NCBI GenBank assembly: GCA_963969395.1
Contig: OZ017797.1
Coordinates: 19,654,001 to 19,718,000 of the forward strand
Direction: 5' to 3'
DNA length: 64,000 nucleotides
DNA from: Pseudoscleropodium purum
Taxonomy: Eukaryota; Streptophyta; Bryopsida; Hypnales; Brachytheciaceae
The notes beneath the pieces were generated by a model, which worked only from the letters and a program-made list of their open reading frames with translations, was not told the DNA's origin and did not search any database. Positions 44,201-56,459 of this stretch are shown here, one piece after another. Positions within the stretch are counted from its first letter, which is position 1, and every line of letters starts with the position of its first letter. Made by a program: the position numbers and the translations under genes.

Positions 44201-46596
44201 AGGTGCATTTTGTTTATGAATGCACAATCCTTTAGAGGTTTCTTCAATCATGGAAGCTAAGGACATGCAAATGTTGGATTTGTCACTTGCTCATCATATA
44301 TAGGCCAACTTGGTTTGAGCAAGAATCTCATTTAGACTATTGAGTGGGGCTTTGGCTATATAGGTTGGATTACTAATAATGTCTACAAGTTTTTGAAATA
44401 CACTTTTGTCAAGTTTGTTGGTTTCTTTCTTCTAAACACTTTTGAAAAGGTTAGATGTATGTTCTATGTAGTTTTGTATTGCAAGCATTAATTACCTCTT
44501 CATGTTTGTGTCTATTTGACATTTTTCACACCCATAGGATTTACTTTAGGGAAGTTGTCTCTATGTCTTGGCCTTCTAGTTGTTTTTGAAGGTAAAACAC
44601 CTCGAAGGATGTTTCAAGCTCCTAATAGAAACTAGGCTTTATTTGAAAACTTGCAAGTATTTCTTTGAAAAGGATTATGTGATCAATGATCTTCCATAAA
44701 CTTTTGATTAAGGTCATGTGGAGAGAGCCCGAGAGAGAAGATAGTAATATCCACTATTTCTCTTTGAGACTTGTGCAAATTGAAGTGTGGCTTGTTATAA
44801 GTGAGATCACCTCTTGATGTAGGCAATTTTATTGAATGTTACTTGGAATGTGGCATACTCACATGTAACAAATAGTGAACTATATTTTAACAACATTGCA
44901 ATGATAGTAAGTACTTTTATCGATTCCCTCAATTACTAAGCTTTAACAATGTTTCAAAGTCTAAGCAAGGAATGCATTGGGATGTGCCTATCTTCTATGT
45001 ATTCTCTATGGTGCTATGATTCATGTTTATAATAAAACTTGTCATCCAATTGTTTTGAAGTTATGGTTTTGGAGTCTCTCCAAATTTCTGGTGGTCTTTA
45101 GTTTGGATACTTCTTGATTAAAGTGAAATCTCCACTCTAATCGGCTTACCAATAGTTTAGAGACAATTTGGTGGAGGCCCTTGAAAAATATGAATTGCCA
45201 ATGGTTTGGGGAGTATTTTGAATTTGTGAGTGTTCTTTGAAGTCTTTTTATGCATATGGATTGAATATTGTTTGAGAATATTATGTGTCTTAATGCCAAG
45301 TTTCTTCATTGAAATTGTGCTTTAGTAAATGTGAAATAATGTTCAATGACCATTTTATGTGAGTATTTCAAAGTCTAATGTTGATTTTGAAGAAAGGTAG
45401 GTTATTGGATTTTTTGAGTTTGATTTTACTTTTCAAATCTAGATTGAGAAGTTAATTTAACTTCTCAAGAATTAAGTTTTAGTGGTGTATTGTAGCATCT
45501 GTAGACTAAAGAGATATAATATAAGTTCAAAAGGTTGGATACTACTTATTGAAATTTGTTCTTTTCATTGGAGACCCACTATCATGAACTTAGTCATTCT
45601 TTTATGTATTTAGGATCCTCCTTTGATTCAACTATTGTTATTATTTTGAGGCATATACAAAATTGGAAATGTACTCTATAAATATTAGAATTTAGTATTG
45701 GTTATGTGTAGTGTTAAATAGTGTTTGGCTATGAAGGTTTCCCAAGGGTTGTAGGGGTTTTCATGATGAGGGAATTGTTGCTTGTAGGAGATTTTAGGTT
45801 AAAATTTACCTTTCTATTGCTAGTATTATTACCTTGTGAAGGTCTTATGTTGCCCAAGTCATTTTGCTAGGATTGTTTTCATTGTAGTGTATTCTCACGA
45901 ATGCTTTTCTATGATTGAATTTTCTCTAAATTTAATCATATATAACATGCAATGTTGGTGTAAATAGGTATTTTCTTAGCTACATTGTTGTTATTCAATG
46001 TGAATGGTTGTGGAAATTTGATTTGATGAGCACTAATGAGGTTGATTTAATATATGCATGTCTCATTGATATTGTCATTGAGAATTAGTAATCCTTTTTG
46101 ATAACATATGTAGTAGAATATTGAATGTAGGAATCACGTTAGCAAATTCAGTTTGGACATTATCTTTGACATCAATATGGTGCATTGGAAAACCATTGTA
46201 TGTTATTAGGTTTGAATTTAGGTAGGAAAGATTTGTTTTTAAGATTACAATTTCATTAATCTTGTTTCGTGTCTACATGTGGGATTACTTTCAAGTAATG
46301 TTTGAAATCTATGGTTCTATTTTTTTGACAATTCCTATAAATTTACTCTTTATGTATGGAGGTGTTTAATTTTCTAGTTGAATTTGGGTTGCTTTCTTGT
46401 ATTCTTTTGTGTAAATACTAAATTATTCAGTTTCATTTTTATGCATAGTCCACCATCATTTGATTTTAGAAGGTCAAATACATGTTGCAAACAACTGTGG
46501 ATATGTTATGTTATGTTAAGGTTGGTTCTAAGACCGAGCAGTTGTGGCAGTTTGAAAACAACTTTTGAGAAGACTACATCTAGAGTATTTTAAATT
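41281..46596. other. AT-rich region upstream of the receptor-like gene, no gene seen
   Basis: Over 5 kb, mostly T-rich on the + strand. It holds the 126-bp tandem duplication and one open stretch at 41702-42076 (124 codons, no recognised domain, no similarity visible to anything else here). The strong T bias and lack of ORFs would suit a long 5' intron of the gene at 46597. Confidence 0.4.
41507..41750. repeat. Tandem duplication, period 126 bp
   Basis: TAATGCACCACAACAACGG recurs at 41520 and 41646. It is followed in both units by TTCGTCTCTCTA, AATTATCGCTT, CGTGTGAATC and CTCAGGGTCTAGACC. Both units carry a CTTCAG or TTTTAG acceptor-like site before the G(G/T)GACAG segment. Confidence 0.75.
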
Positions 46597-49500
46597 ATGG
46601 AAGAATTAGAGTGTATGAATAGTCAACCTTCTTCATCAACAACAAGGCTCTATGAAGGTAATTCTTCTATCATTTTAAGTCATCTTTCTACTTTGCACCA
46701 CTATTTCTACTTTCATAGAGATATAATTGTGTATACTCACATTCTTAAGGAATATATGATGATCATCCAATGTCAATGTATTGAGACGATTGTTAGTAAA
46801 TGAATGCCACTATCTATGAATATATTCAAATGTTGATTTTATCTTCTTTTTTAAATTTGAAGAATATTGATAGCATGCTATGAATGTGTGCAGAAGATGT
46901 TATGATTCTTGAGAGGGACTTGGATACACACTCAAAACTTGTGGTTACTTGTTACCAACGTATTCAAATGATGAATTCACTATCATTCAACAATGAACAA
47001 TGTCAATATCTTGTTGGTAAACTCAAAGAGGTCATTGAAAGTTCGACTGTGTTTTTAAAGACATCACGTGGTGTACTCATTGGATCATATGCACCTATGG
47101 AATTGAAAAAACATCTTTTAAGCTTCAAGCTACTCCTTACATTGGCTACTGAAATTGAAAGATTTATAGAAGGGTGTAGCAAAGATGTATGGGTACCCAT
47201 TGCAATGACATTGACAAACGTGTCAAAGTTTGTTTCTTCCATAGGATTTCATTTGGAGTTGTGTCAAGTTGCCTTATCTGAGGAATTTGGAGCTTCTAGA
47301 GGTTTAAACTTGGATCAAGTTGTAAACATCAGTAAGAATGTCAATGAAATTGTTGAAACAAAGACCTCTATAGATAAAGAAGACCTCTTGAAGAAAATTT
47401 CATTGACTTTACCTTCATTGCATGGAGACGAGAAGGATTTGGCAAGTTATTTGTTTCAAAGACTTTTGAGGGTGGCCCCAATTCCAAGCACATCTTTACG
47501 AGAGTCGAAATGGGATTTTTCTCAATATTTGGCTTTTTTAGAAAGTATTTCTAATAAAGTTAAAAAAGGGGTGTACATTGGAAGAGGAGCTTCAACTACT
47601 GTATACAAAGCCATGTGGTTGGGATTAGAAGTTGCAATAAAGGTTTTCCATGGGAAAAATAATCCAGAGTTTCTAAAAGAAGTGGATATTCTTGCAAGAT
47701 TGTGCCATCCCAACATTACGTCCGTGTTTTGTTACACACAAGAGAGGCAAAAGTATTCCATATTCATGGAATTGATGGATGGGGACCTCTTGACATTGAT
47801 GCAACAAAGACGCAATGAAAATCCTGATTGTCCTCCATTCAATATTTGGGAAGCAATTGACATAATGCACCAAATAGCAGAAGCAGGAAAGTACCTTCAT
47901 GAGCAAGGAATTGTACACATGGACTTGAAGTCATTCAACATTCTTTTCAAAAGTATGAAGACAAGGTATATACAAGTGAAGGTGGCAAACTATGGTGTAT
48001 CCCAAATGAAGAAAAGCAGCACTACAAATGTAGAGCATGTAATGGACTTTGGAAGCAATAGATGGATGGCACCAGAGTTGATACAACTTCAAGGCTTAGG
48101 CATTCAAATGAATGTTGGAGTGAGAAATCAATCAATACCCAAATATCCTCACAAATGTGATATTTACAGCTTTGCAATGGTGTGTTGTGAAATATTGACT
48201 GGAGAATTACCTTTTCCGGACATAGACAATCCAAAGAAGATAACATCAATGATATTGGAGGGTGATCGTCCACAGCTCCCCACTCAATGTCCTATTCAAT
48301 TGAGAGCTTTGATTGAAAAATGTTGGAATTTACAATCAAAAAGTCGTCCAACTTTTGATGACATTTGTGAAGAGTTGAAGTGCATGAAGTATGTACTAAT
48401 GACAGGTTAGTATCTAGACTTTCAAGGCTTTGAATTTTTTTTTCAATAATGTATGGTACGTGGATATATGGTCATAGTTTCTAACTGTTATTGATATGAA
48501 TGCACGATATCCATGTCAAATGTTCTGAAAAGAATGAATATTTATTATCCAAATGTAGTGTATCATAGTGTATATTATTAATGTTTGTTGTTCAATGACA
48601 AACATGATTCAAATATGAAACACTACACTTTTAAATTCAAATGTTTTTGTTTTAAGATACATTTGAGAGCTTTGTAGTATGTAGCCATTGTAAAATTTTG
48701 AGAGTAACTATAAATACTTTGGAAATTGCAGATATCTCTTCTACATCCAAGGTATGTTCTCAACTCACTTGCAAAGTTTTAAGATTTTTTTGAAAATAAT
48801 TTGTGTATCTCAAAACTCATGTGATTTTATTCCATACTTTAATTAAAAAAATTTGTGTTCTAAATGTACTTTAGATTTGGATATGAGTTTATACTATACA
48901 AATTATAGATGCATTGTCAGGCTTAGTACCTCTATGACTACATCCAAAATAATTATCATATATCTTCTATACAAAACTATAGATTTAAGACTCTTTTGAA
49001 AAGGAATTAGAAACGAGTAGAAGAAGGTTTTGACCCTACATTTCAGGTTAAAGATATTGAATTGAAGGATTCTTAAGATTGACAATCATTTTTTTTAAAT
49101 TGTCCACTTTGAAAAGTTGTGGCTAACTCAAGGGAATGATGGCAAGTATCTACATGCATTGGAGGATTGAACAAGGCTTACAATTTTTAGCCTAATGTTG
49201 CTTTGACACTGCAGACTCAAGGGAAAGTTAAGCGATTGATGGACAAGTATGCAAATGTATTAGAGGACTTGAATAAGGCTAATGAACTTCAACCTAATGA
49301 TGCTTGGACATTAAAGAGGCGTGGAGAAAATAAGAGAATCATGGGCGAGTATGCAAATGCATTGGAGGACTTCAACAAGGCTGATGAACTTCAACCTAAT
49401 GATGCTTGGACATTAAAGAGGCGTGGAGAAGTTAAGAGAATGATGGACAAGTATGGAGATGCATTGGAGGATTTGAACAAGGCTATTGAACTTCAACCTA

Positions 49501-52500
49501 ATGATGTTTGGACATTGAGAAATCGTGGGGAAGTTAAACGAATGATGGACAAGTATGGAGATGCATTGGAGGACTTGAATAAGGCAAATGAACTTCAACC
49601 TAATGATGCTTGGACATTGAAAAATCGTGGGGAAGTCAAAAGAATGATGGATAGATATGTAGATGCATTGGAAGATTTGAACAAGGCTGATGAACTTGAG
49701 CCTAATGATGTTTGGACATTGCAAACTCGTGGGGAAATTAAGAGAATGATGGGCAAGTATGTAGATGCATTGGAGGACTTGAACAAGGCTAATGAACTTG
49801 AGCCTAATGATGTTTGGACATTGAAAAATCGTGGAGAAGTTAAACGAATGATGAACAAGTATGCAAATGCATTGGAGGACTTGAACGAGGCTGATGAACT
49901 TGAGCCTAATGATGTTTGGACATTGAGAAATCGTAGTGAAGTTAAGAGAATTATGGGCAAGTATGTAGATGCATTGGAGGACTTGAACAAGGTTGATGAA
50001 CTTGAGCCTAATGATGTTTGGACATTGAGAAGTCGCGGGGAAATTAAGATAATGATGGGCAAGTATGCGGATGCATTGGAGGACTTGAACAAGATTGATG
50101 AACTTCAGCCTAATGATGCACTTACTTTAAAGAGTCGTGGAAATGTTAAGCGATTGATGGGCAAGTATGTGGATGCATTGGAAGACTTGAACAAGGTTGA
50201 TGAACTTGGGCCTAATGATGCATTCACTTTGATGAGTCGTGGGGATGTTAAGCTAATGATGGGCAAGTATGTAGATGCATTAGAAGATTTGAACAAGGCT
50301 AATGAACTTGAGCCTCATGATGCTTTGATATTAAAGAGACGTGGGGAAGTTCAACGATTAATGGGCAAGTATGCAGATGCATTGGAGGACTTGAACAAGG
50401 CTGATGAATATAAGCCTAATGATGCTTGGATATTAAAGAGACGTGGGGAAGTTCAACGATTAATGGGCAAGTATGCAGATGCATTGGAGGACTTGAACAA
50501 GGCTGATGAATATAAGCCTAATGATGCTTGGATATTAAAGAGACGTGGGGATGTTAAGAGATTGATGGGCAAGTATACAGATGCATTGGACGATTTGAAC
50601 AAGGCTAATGAATTTGAACCTAATAGTGCTTGGACATTGAGAAATCGTGGGGAAGTTAATAGGATCATGGGCAAGTATGCAAATGCATTGGAGGACTTGA
50701 ACAAGGCTGATGAACTTGAGCCTAATGATGCTTGGACATTGCAAACTTGTGGGGAAGTTAAGAGAATTATAGGCAAATATTCAAATGCATCAGAGAACTT
50801 GAACAACGTTGATAAACTTTGGTCTAACGATTCTTGGACAAAAGAAGTGGAGAACTTGTCTCCTTTGACTACTCTTAATTTGAAAGATTGTTCAAGCTCG
50901 ATAGGCTTGCCAATGGAAGTGAAAAACTTGTCTTCCTTGACCACTTTAGATTTGAATGGATGTTCAAGGTTGGTGGCCTTGCCAAAGGAAGTGGGGAACT
51001 TATCTTCCTTGACCACTCTCAATTTAAAAAATTGTTCAAGCTTGATAAATTTGCCAAAGGAAGTGGGGAACTTGTCTTCCTTGACCACTTTAGATTTGAA
51101 TGGATGTTCAAGTTTGGTAGCCTTGCCAAAAGAAGTAGGGAGCTTGTCTTCCTTGATTACTTTCAATTTGTCATGGTGTTCAAGCTTGGTGGCCTTGCCA
51201 AAGGAAGTAGAGAACTTGTCTTCCTTGACCATTTTCAGTTTAAAAGATTGTTCAAGTTTGAAGGCCTTACCAAAGGAAGTGGGGAACTTGTCTTCCTTAA
51301 CCACTCTCAATTTAAGAGATTGTTCAAGTTTGGAAGCTTTGCCAACAGAAATGGGGAACTTATCTTTCTTGACCTCTCTAGACTTGAGTGGGTGTTTAAA
51401 ATTGACAACCTTACCAAAAGAAGTGAGGAACTTATCCTCCTTAACTACTCTCAATTTAAGAGATTGTTCAAGTTTGGAGGCTTTGCCAAAAGAAATAGGG
51501 AACTTATCTTTCTTGACTTCTCTAGATTTGAGTGGGTGTTTAAAGTTAACGACCTTGCCAAAGGACTTGGGGAAGGTGTCTTCATTGGTTGTTCTCAATT
51601 TAAAAGATTGTTCAAGTTTGAAAGCCTTGCCAAAGGGGATAGGGAAGTTGTCTTCCTTAACCATTCTCAATTTAAAAGATTGTTCAAATTTGGAGGCCTT
51701 ACCAAAAGAAATGGGGAATTTATCTTCCTTAACCACTTTAGACTTAAGTGGATGTTTAAGATTGGTAGCTTTGCCAAAAGAAGTGAGGAACTTGTTTTCT
51801 TTGACCACTCTCAATTTGAGGCAATGTTCAAACTTAGCAACCTTGCCAAAAGAAGTGGGGAACTTGTCTTCCTTAACCTCATTACATTTGAGTGGATGTT
51901 CAAACTTAGAAAACTTGCCAAAGGAAGTGGGGAATTTGTCTTCCTTAACTACAATACATTTGAGTGGGTGTTTAAACTTGGTGGCCTTGCCAAAGGAAGT
52001 AGAGAACTTGACTTCTTTGACCACTTTAGATTTGAGTGGATATTCAAACTTAGTAGCCTTGCCAAAAGAAGTGTGGAACTTGTTGTCTTTGACCACTCTT
52101 AGTTTAAAAGATTGTTTAAGCTTGGTGGCTTTGCCTAAGGATGTGGGGAACTTGTATCTCTTGACTACTTTAGACTTGAGTGGTTGTTCAAGATTGGCGG
52201 CTTTGCCAAAGGAAATGGAAAACTTGTCGTCTTTGACCACTCTCAATTTAAAAGATTGTTCAAGCTTGGTAGCCTTGCCAAACGAATTGGGGAACTTGTC
52301 TCCCTTGACCACTTTAGATTTGAATGGTTGTTCGAGGTTGACAACCTTATCAAAGGAAGTGGAGAGCTTATCTTCCTTGACCATCCTCAATTTAAGAGAT
52401 TGTTTAAGTTTGGAGGCTTTACCAAAGGAAGTGGGGAACTTGTCTTCCTTGACCATCCTCAATTTAAAAGATTGTTCAAGTTTGGTGGCCTTACCAAAGG

Positions 52501-55500
52501 AAGTGGGGAATTTGTCCTCCTTGACCATTCTGAATTTGAAAAATTGTTCAAGTTTGAAGGTTTTACCAAAGGAAGTAGGGAACTTGTCTTCTTTAACGAC
52601 TCTCAATTTAAGAGATTGCTCAAGCTTGGTGACCTTGCCAAAAGAAGTGGGAAACTTGTCTTCTTTGACCATGTTACAATTGAGTGGGTGTTTAGGATTG
52701 CTAGTCTTGCCGAAAGAAGTAGAGAACTTGTCATCTTTGACTATATTACATTTGAGTAGGTGTTCAAGTTTGGTGGCCTTGCCAAAGGAAGTGGGGAATT
52801 TAACTTCTTTGACCACTCTCAATTTAAGGGATTGTTCAAGGTTGGTAGCCTTGCCAGAGAACATAGAGAACTTATCTTCTATTATCACTTTATATATGGG
52901 TGGGTGTTCAAGCTTGGAGGCCTTGCCAAAAGAAGTGGGGAACTTGCATCTCTTGACCACTTTAGATTTGAGTGGATGTTCAAGGCTGACAACTTTGCCA
53001 AAGGATGTGGGGAACTTGCATCTCTTAACTACTTTAGATTTGAGTGGATGTTCAAGGCTGACAACTTTGCCAAGGGAAGTGGGGAACTTGTCTTTCTTGA
53101 CTACTTTAAATTTAAGTAGGTGTTCAAGCTTGGTAGCTTTACCAAAAGAAGTAGGAAACTTATCATCTTTGATCACTTTCAATTTAAGAGAGTGTTCAAG
53201 GTTGGTAACCTTGCCAAAGGAAGTAGGGAACTTATCTCCCTTGACCATTCTCAATTTAAAAGATTGTTCAAGTTTGGTGGCTTTACCAAAGGAAGTGGGG
53301 AACTTGTCCTCTTTAACTATGTTACAGTTGAGTGGATGTTCGAGGTTGGTAACCTTGCCAAAGGAAGTGGAGAACTTATCTTCCTTGACCACTCTAAATT
53401 TGTCATGGTGTTTAAGCTTGATGGCTTTGCCAAAGGAAGTAGGGAACTTATCTTTGTTGACTACTTTAGATTTGAGTGGGTGTTCAAACTTGGTGGCCTT
53501 GCCAAAAGAAGTGAAGAACTTGTCTTCCTTAACCACTTTCAATTTGAGTGGGTGTTTAAGATTGGTGGTTTTGTCAAAGGAAATGGGGAATTTTTCTTTC
53601 TTGATGACTCTCATGTCAAAAGAGTATTCAAGCAAGGTAATATTCTAACAATGTAATTGAAAATTTAAATTTGAATGTAATTTGTACCCTATTTCTTTTC
53701 CTTGACCAAAATTGTTTAAGAATTTCATCATTTTTCTTAGCATATATTTTGCTTGGGTGCAATTAAAGGTTAAGTAAATCATTTGAATTGCATGAAATGG
53801 AAATTAGTATTTAAATTACACATCTACAAGTGAAGCATAGGGATGTTGTTGATTGGCCATGCAAGACTCTTACTCTATATACCAATTTTTAGATAAGTAT
53901 ATAATAATATCACTTTTCTCATTTCTAGGCTCAAGTCAAGACCAACCGAAATGACAAGCAAGAGGTTCTTATGACTCAATTCAAAGCCAAGTATAACTTA
54001 TCTAAAAACTTCAACGACACTATTCAAGTAAATACTCACTTTCTTCTCTCATTGTATTGTTTGTTATCTTTTTGGTTTGCAATTTTTGTGCTAGACAGTC
54101 ATCAATTAAACTTCTTTGTAAGATTCATGCCTTATAAAGGCATCCATTTGTTTGCATTTCAAAGTTTCTATAACATTTAAGTACAATTGTCTTTAGAATT
54201 GGGCATTGTAGTTAACTTGTGCGTGTTTGCTAGTCATAAAAAGAAGTCAAAATCACTTGCAATAATGGGACATTGTATTGTTCTCAATTTTCAAGGGTTT
54301 CTACTAAGAATGGGACTATTGTTTGTTCTAGGAACCTCTTTGGAAGTGTTTGTCATTTTTGACAATCAAAGGGCTTCATCTTCTTAGTTCTATGCTACTA
54401 TGGGTTCAAATTCGTACTGGTATGTCTAGTCAACAAGTACTATTTGGGAACAAAGGAAAAGTGGAGTCCAAGGATTTACTAACCAAGCGTTTTTTAGGCC
54501 AAGGTTGTTCAGGAATCTTCTATGAAACAACTTGGTCAGAGAAAAATACAATCAGACTTGTAAGGAAAGACTTTCCTGGAGTAAGAGGTGATATTTTTGT
54601 AATGGAAGCTATTCAGTTGTTTCAACTTAGAGACCATCCAAACGTTGTAAAGACCTTTTGTTGGACTGTTGACAATAGAAGTTGTTCCCTTGTCATGGAA
54701 TATATGAAAGATGATCTCTCTAGTTTCATGCGAAAGAAAAAGGAGGCTTTAAGGAAGAAAGGTGACGAAGTGGTGATTGGAGTCAATCCATCTCCTTTCC
54801 AATTGCGTGAAGCTTTGAACATTTTGTCACAAATTGCTATTGGCATAGAACACTTACATGACGAAGGTATCTACCATGGCGACCTAAAACCGAATAATAT
54901 TTTTCTTCATTGGAAAGAAGGTCGGATGGTAGTGAAGGTGGCTGACTTTGGTCTCCTCAAAACTAAGAGAAATACAACATTACTTTCACAACGGGCTCTA
55001 TGCTTTCAAATGATAGAATGGAATGCACCAGAGTTATTTGAAGACTTTTTTAGTTCTATGAATGAAGACTTGGATTTTTTGTGGACAAGATCACTTGTAG
55101 GAGTAGATCCAAGTACTTCAAGTGCCCCTTGCTTTGAGAATGGGCAAGAAGTCATGTTGGAAAAAGCAGATAGCTACAGCTTTGGTTTAACAAGTGCATA
55201 TATTCTTGGGGATGAGCAGATTTGGCCTACTGAATTGAGTCCACAAGAGTTGTGGAAACAAATATCAAAGCATGGTTTAAGACCAAAACTTCCTTTTAAA
55301 TGTCCTAAAAGTCTAGCATCTCTGATATTTGCATGTTGGGATATTGATCCCACATGTAGGCCTACCTTCTCTGTCATTCGAAAGAAAATTCAAGAGATTA
55401 TCAAAGAGCAACATGAGGAGTTGGAGGAATTAGGTAATATTCTTGAATATGGAATGCATTCTTTGTAAGAAATTTTTTACTGCAATTTGAGTTTTCAAAT

Positions 55501-55723
55501 TATCCATTAGTGCTACTACAACTTATTGCATCATCCTTATGTTTTGTTGAAATTCAATTCTTTGTTTGTAGGTTCAACTTGTACTTCTATCGTTATGGGC
55601 TCACTTGATGCCTCTACTACTAATAGCTCGAGTGATGTCTTTGCTACTAGTGGTTCACATCATCCCTCCTCTATTGTTGGTATGTTTCGTCACTCAATTA
55701 CTAAAGTAGTTTTGGAATTCTAG
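46597..55723 (+). CDS. Kinase-TPR-LRR-kinase protein, about 2455 aa, six exons
   Basis: The model was assembled by hand: exons 46597-46657, 46894-48405, 48732-48751, 49215-53636, 53929-54027 and 54332-55433, and a last exon from 55572 to TAG at 55721-55723. All introns are GT...AG, phases match at every junction, and the summed length (7368 nt) is a multiple of three. Residues 1-200 are a Ser-rich start and a helical region. About 247-520 is a kinase-like domain (Lys270, HMD 362-364, NYG 386-388). 532-1074 are 16 TPR units, and 1075-2005 about 39 LRR units. Then come a 33-residue linker exon, a second kinase (about 2090-2390; Lys2117, HGD 2220-2222, DFG 2243-2245) and a Ser/Thr-rich tail. No signal peptide or membrane segment is seen, so it is probably cytoplasmic. 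TPR and LRR arrays bind proteins, so a signalling or immune receptor role is inferred. The last exon may instead splice on at GTATGT (55680). Confidence 0.75.
46894..48405 (+). other. Exon 2: helical N-terminal domain and NYG-type kinase domain
   Basis: The helical part (residues about 25-200) has the spacing NEQCQYLVGKLKEVIES ... ELKKHLLSFKLLLTLATEIERFI ... VPIAMTLTNVSKFVSSIGFHL. This resembles the four-helix HeLo/MLKL-type bundles that precede pseudokinases in plant and animal MLKL proteins (inference from pattern only). The kinase domain keeps the glycine loop (GRGASTTVYK), the Lys of VAIKVF, HMDLKSFN and WMAPEL. DFG is replaced by NYG, which removes the Mg-binding Asp and suggests a pseudokinase. 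The exon ends at ACAG|GTTAGT in phase 1. Confidence 0.65.
48732..48751 (+). other. 20-nt micro-exon
   Basis: Flanked by TTGCAG and GTATGT, its 20 bases convert phase 1 to phase 0 and encode D-I-S-S-T-S-K. This joins the first kinase to the TPR exon in frame. A Ser/Thr-rich stretch also follows the second kinase. Confidence 0.65.
49215..50843 (+). repeat. TPR array, 16 units of 34 residues (102 bp)
   Basis: The consensus is RGEVKRMMGKYVDALEDLNK followed by A-D-E-L-E-P-N-D-x-W-T-L-x-x. It fits the TPR pattern, with G/A at position 8, Y at 11, A at 20 and P at 32. Units differ by only a few residues. The units at 50340-50441 and 50442-50543 are identical at the DNA level. The last unit is degenerate (IIGKYSNASENLNNVDKLWS) and leads directly into the LRRs. 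Confidence 0.9.
50844..53636 (+). repeat. LRR array, about 39 units of 24 residues (72 bp)
   Basis: The consensus is EVGNLSSLTTLNLKDCSSLV followed by A-L-P-K, with alternating LNLKDCSSL and LDLSGCSRL types. It is a TIR-NLR-like/plant cytoplasmic LRR pattern with Cys at the Asn position. There is no insertion or island domain. The array ends within unit 39 at the AGCAAG|GTAATA splice donor. The near-uniform 72-bp period keeps other frames open on both strands, giving long spurious ORFs. Confidence 0.9.
54332..55433 (+). other. Exon 5: second kinase domain with intact catalytic motifs
   Basis: It carries a glycine loop FLGQGCSGIFYE, RLVRKDF with the likely ATP-binding Lys, DHPNVVKTFCW, the catalytic loop YHGDLKPNNIFLH (HRD with Arg to Gly), VADFG and WNAPELF in place of APE. 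It ends with the C-lobe motif CWDIDPTCRPTF. It is a TKL-type (RLK/MLK-like) kinase. Unlike the first kinase it keeps both catalytic Asp residues, so it may be active. An extended loop (about 55055-55150) lies before the helix-F segment EKADSYSFGL. Confidence 0.75.
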
Positions 55724-56459
55724 TTGATTTATTTTTTATGGTTTTACATGTCTGATCAAGTTACCTTTATCCTTGGAGACTTAGCAATTTCTTCTTGTCA
55801 TTTCCATTGACATTGTCTAGAATATTCATTATAGAATTCAATTCAATTCAAAGTCAAGGATCAAGTGTACTTGAAATCTTGAACCATCTACTCAAAGCCT
55901 TCAATTAGTTGAGTGATGTTTTGCATAATTGTAGATAATTGTTGTGCTTGTTAGTACTAATAAACACTCTTGGTGGCACGTCCATTAGAATTCAAATGAT
56001 TTTGCATATATTGAAATTTTAGAAACTTTGCACAACTACACAAGGATATTCTAAAGGACTTGCCATCTACTTAGACTTTTTTGTATGGAAGGTATTAGAG
56101 GTGTAGAGGATCTAAGTGTATTCATTAAATCAAAAGTGAAGAAGATATTTTTTCTATTGTTTTTAATTAGATCTTATACTAGATGTTGAAGAGAACATTC
56201 TGGCATTATCAAAAACCTTATGTTTTCCACCTTGTAGAGTTTATGTTTGTGAAGATTGGTGTCTTTCATTTGGTCTTCAAAAGCACTAACCTTGCAAGGA
56301 GAAACCCTTAGTAAATGTTTCGTTGAGACAAATTGAACAGAGCCATATCTAATTATCTATAGTCATATCTAATCCACTTTTTTTTTTGTATTTTCTTGGA
56401 GTCTTCTATAATTAGTTTACATTTTTTTAATGTTGAAAATTTAGTCTATACAAATGTTC
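55724..56459. other. 3' flank of the receptor-like gene, no gene seen
   Basis: AT-rich sequence downstream of the last exon, probably the 3' untranslated region and spacer. No TPR, LRR or kinase fragment continues here, which favours the stop at 55723 as the end of the gene. Confidence 0.45.

Noticed and set aside
49413..50092. Minus-strand open frames across the TPR array
   Set aside because: Shadows of the 102-bp TPR units. No domain is visible.
50453..53635. A 1060-codon open frame on the minus strand, antisense to the LRR exon
   Set aside because: The 72-bp repeats are multiples of three, so any frame free of stops in one unit stays free in all. The translation is a monotonous repeat (KEDKFPTSFGKATKLE) with no recognisable fold, and the plus-strand frame is a clear LRR.
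50888..53656. Plus-strand open frames of 404, 191, 119 and 178 codons in the other phase of the LRR exon
   Set aside because: Same cause: shadows of the 72-bp periodicity.
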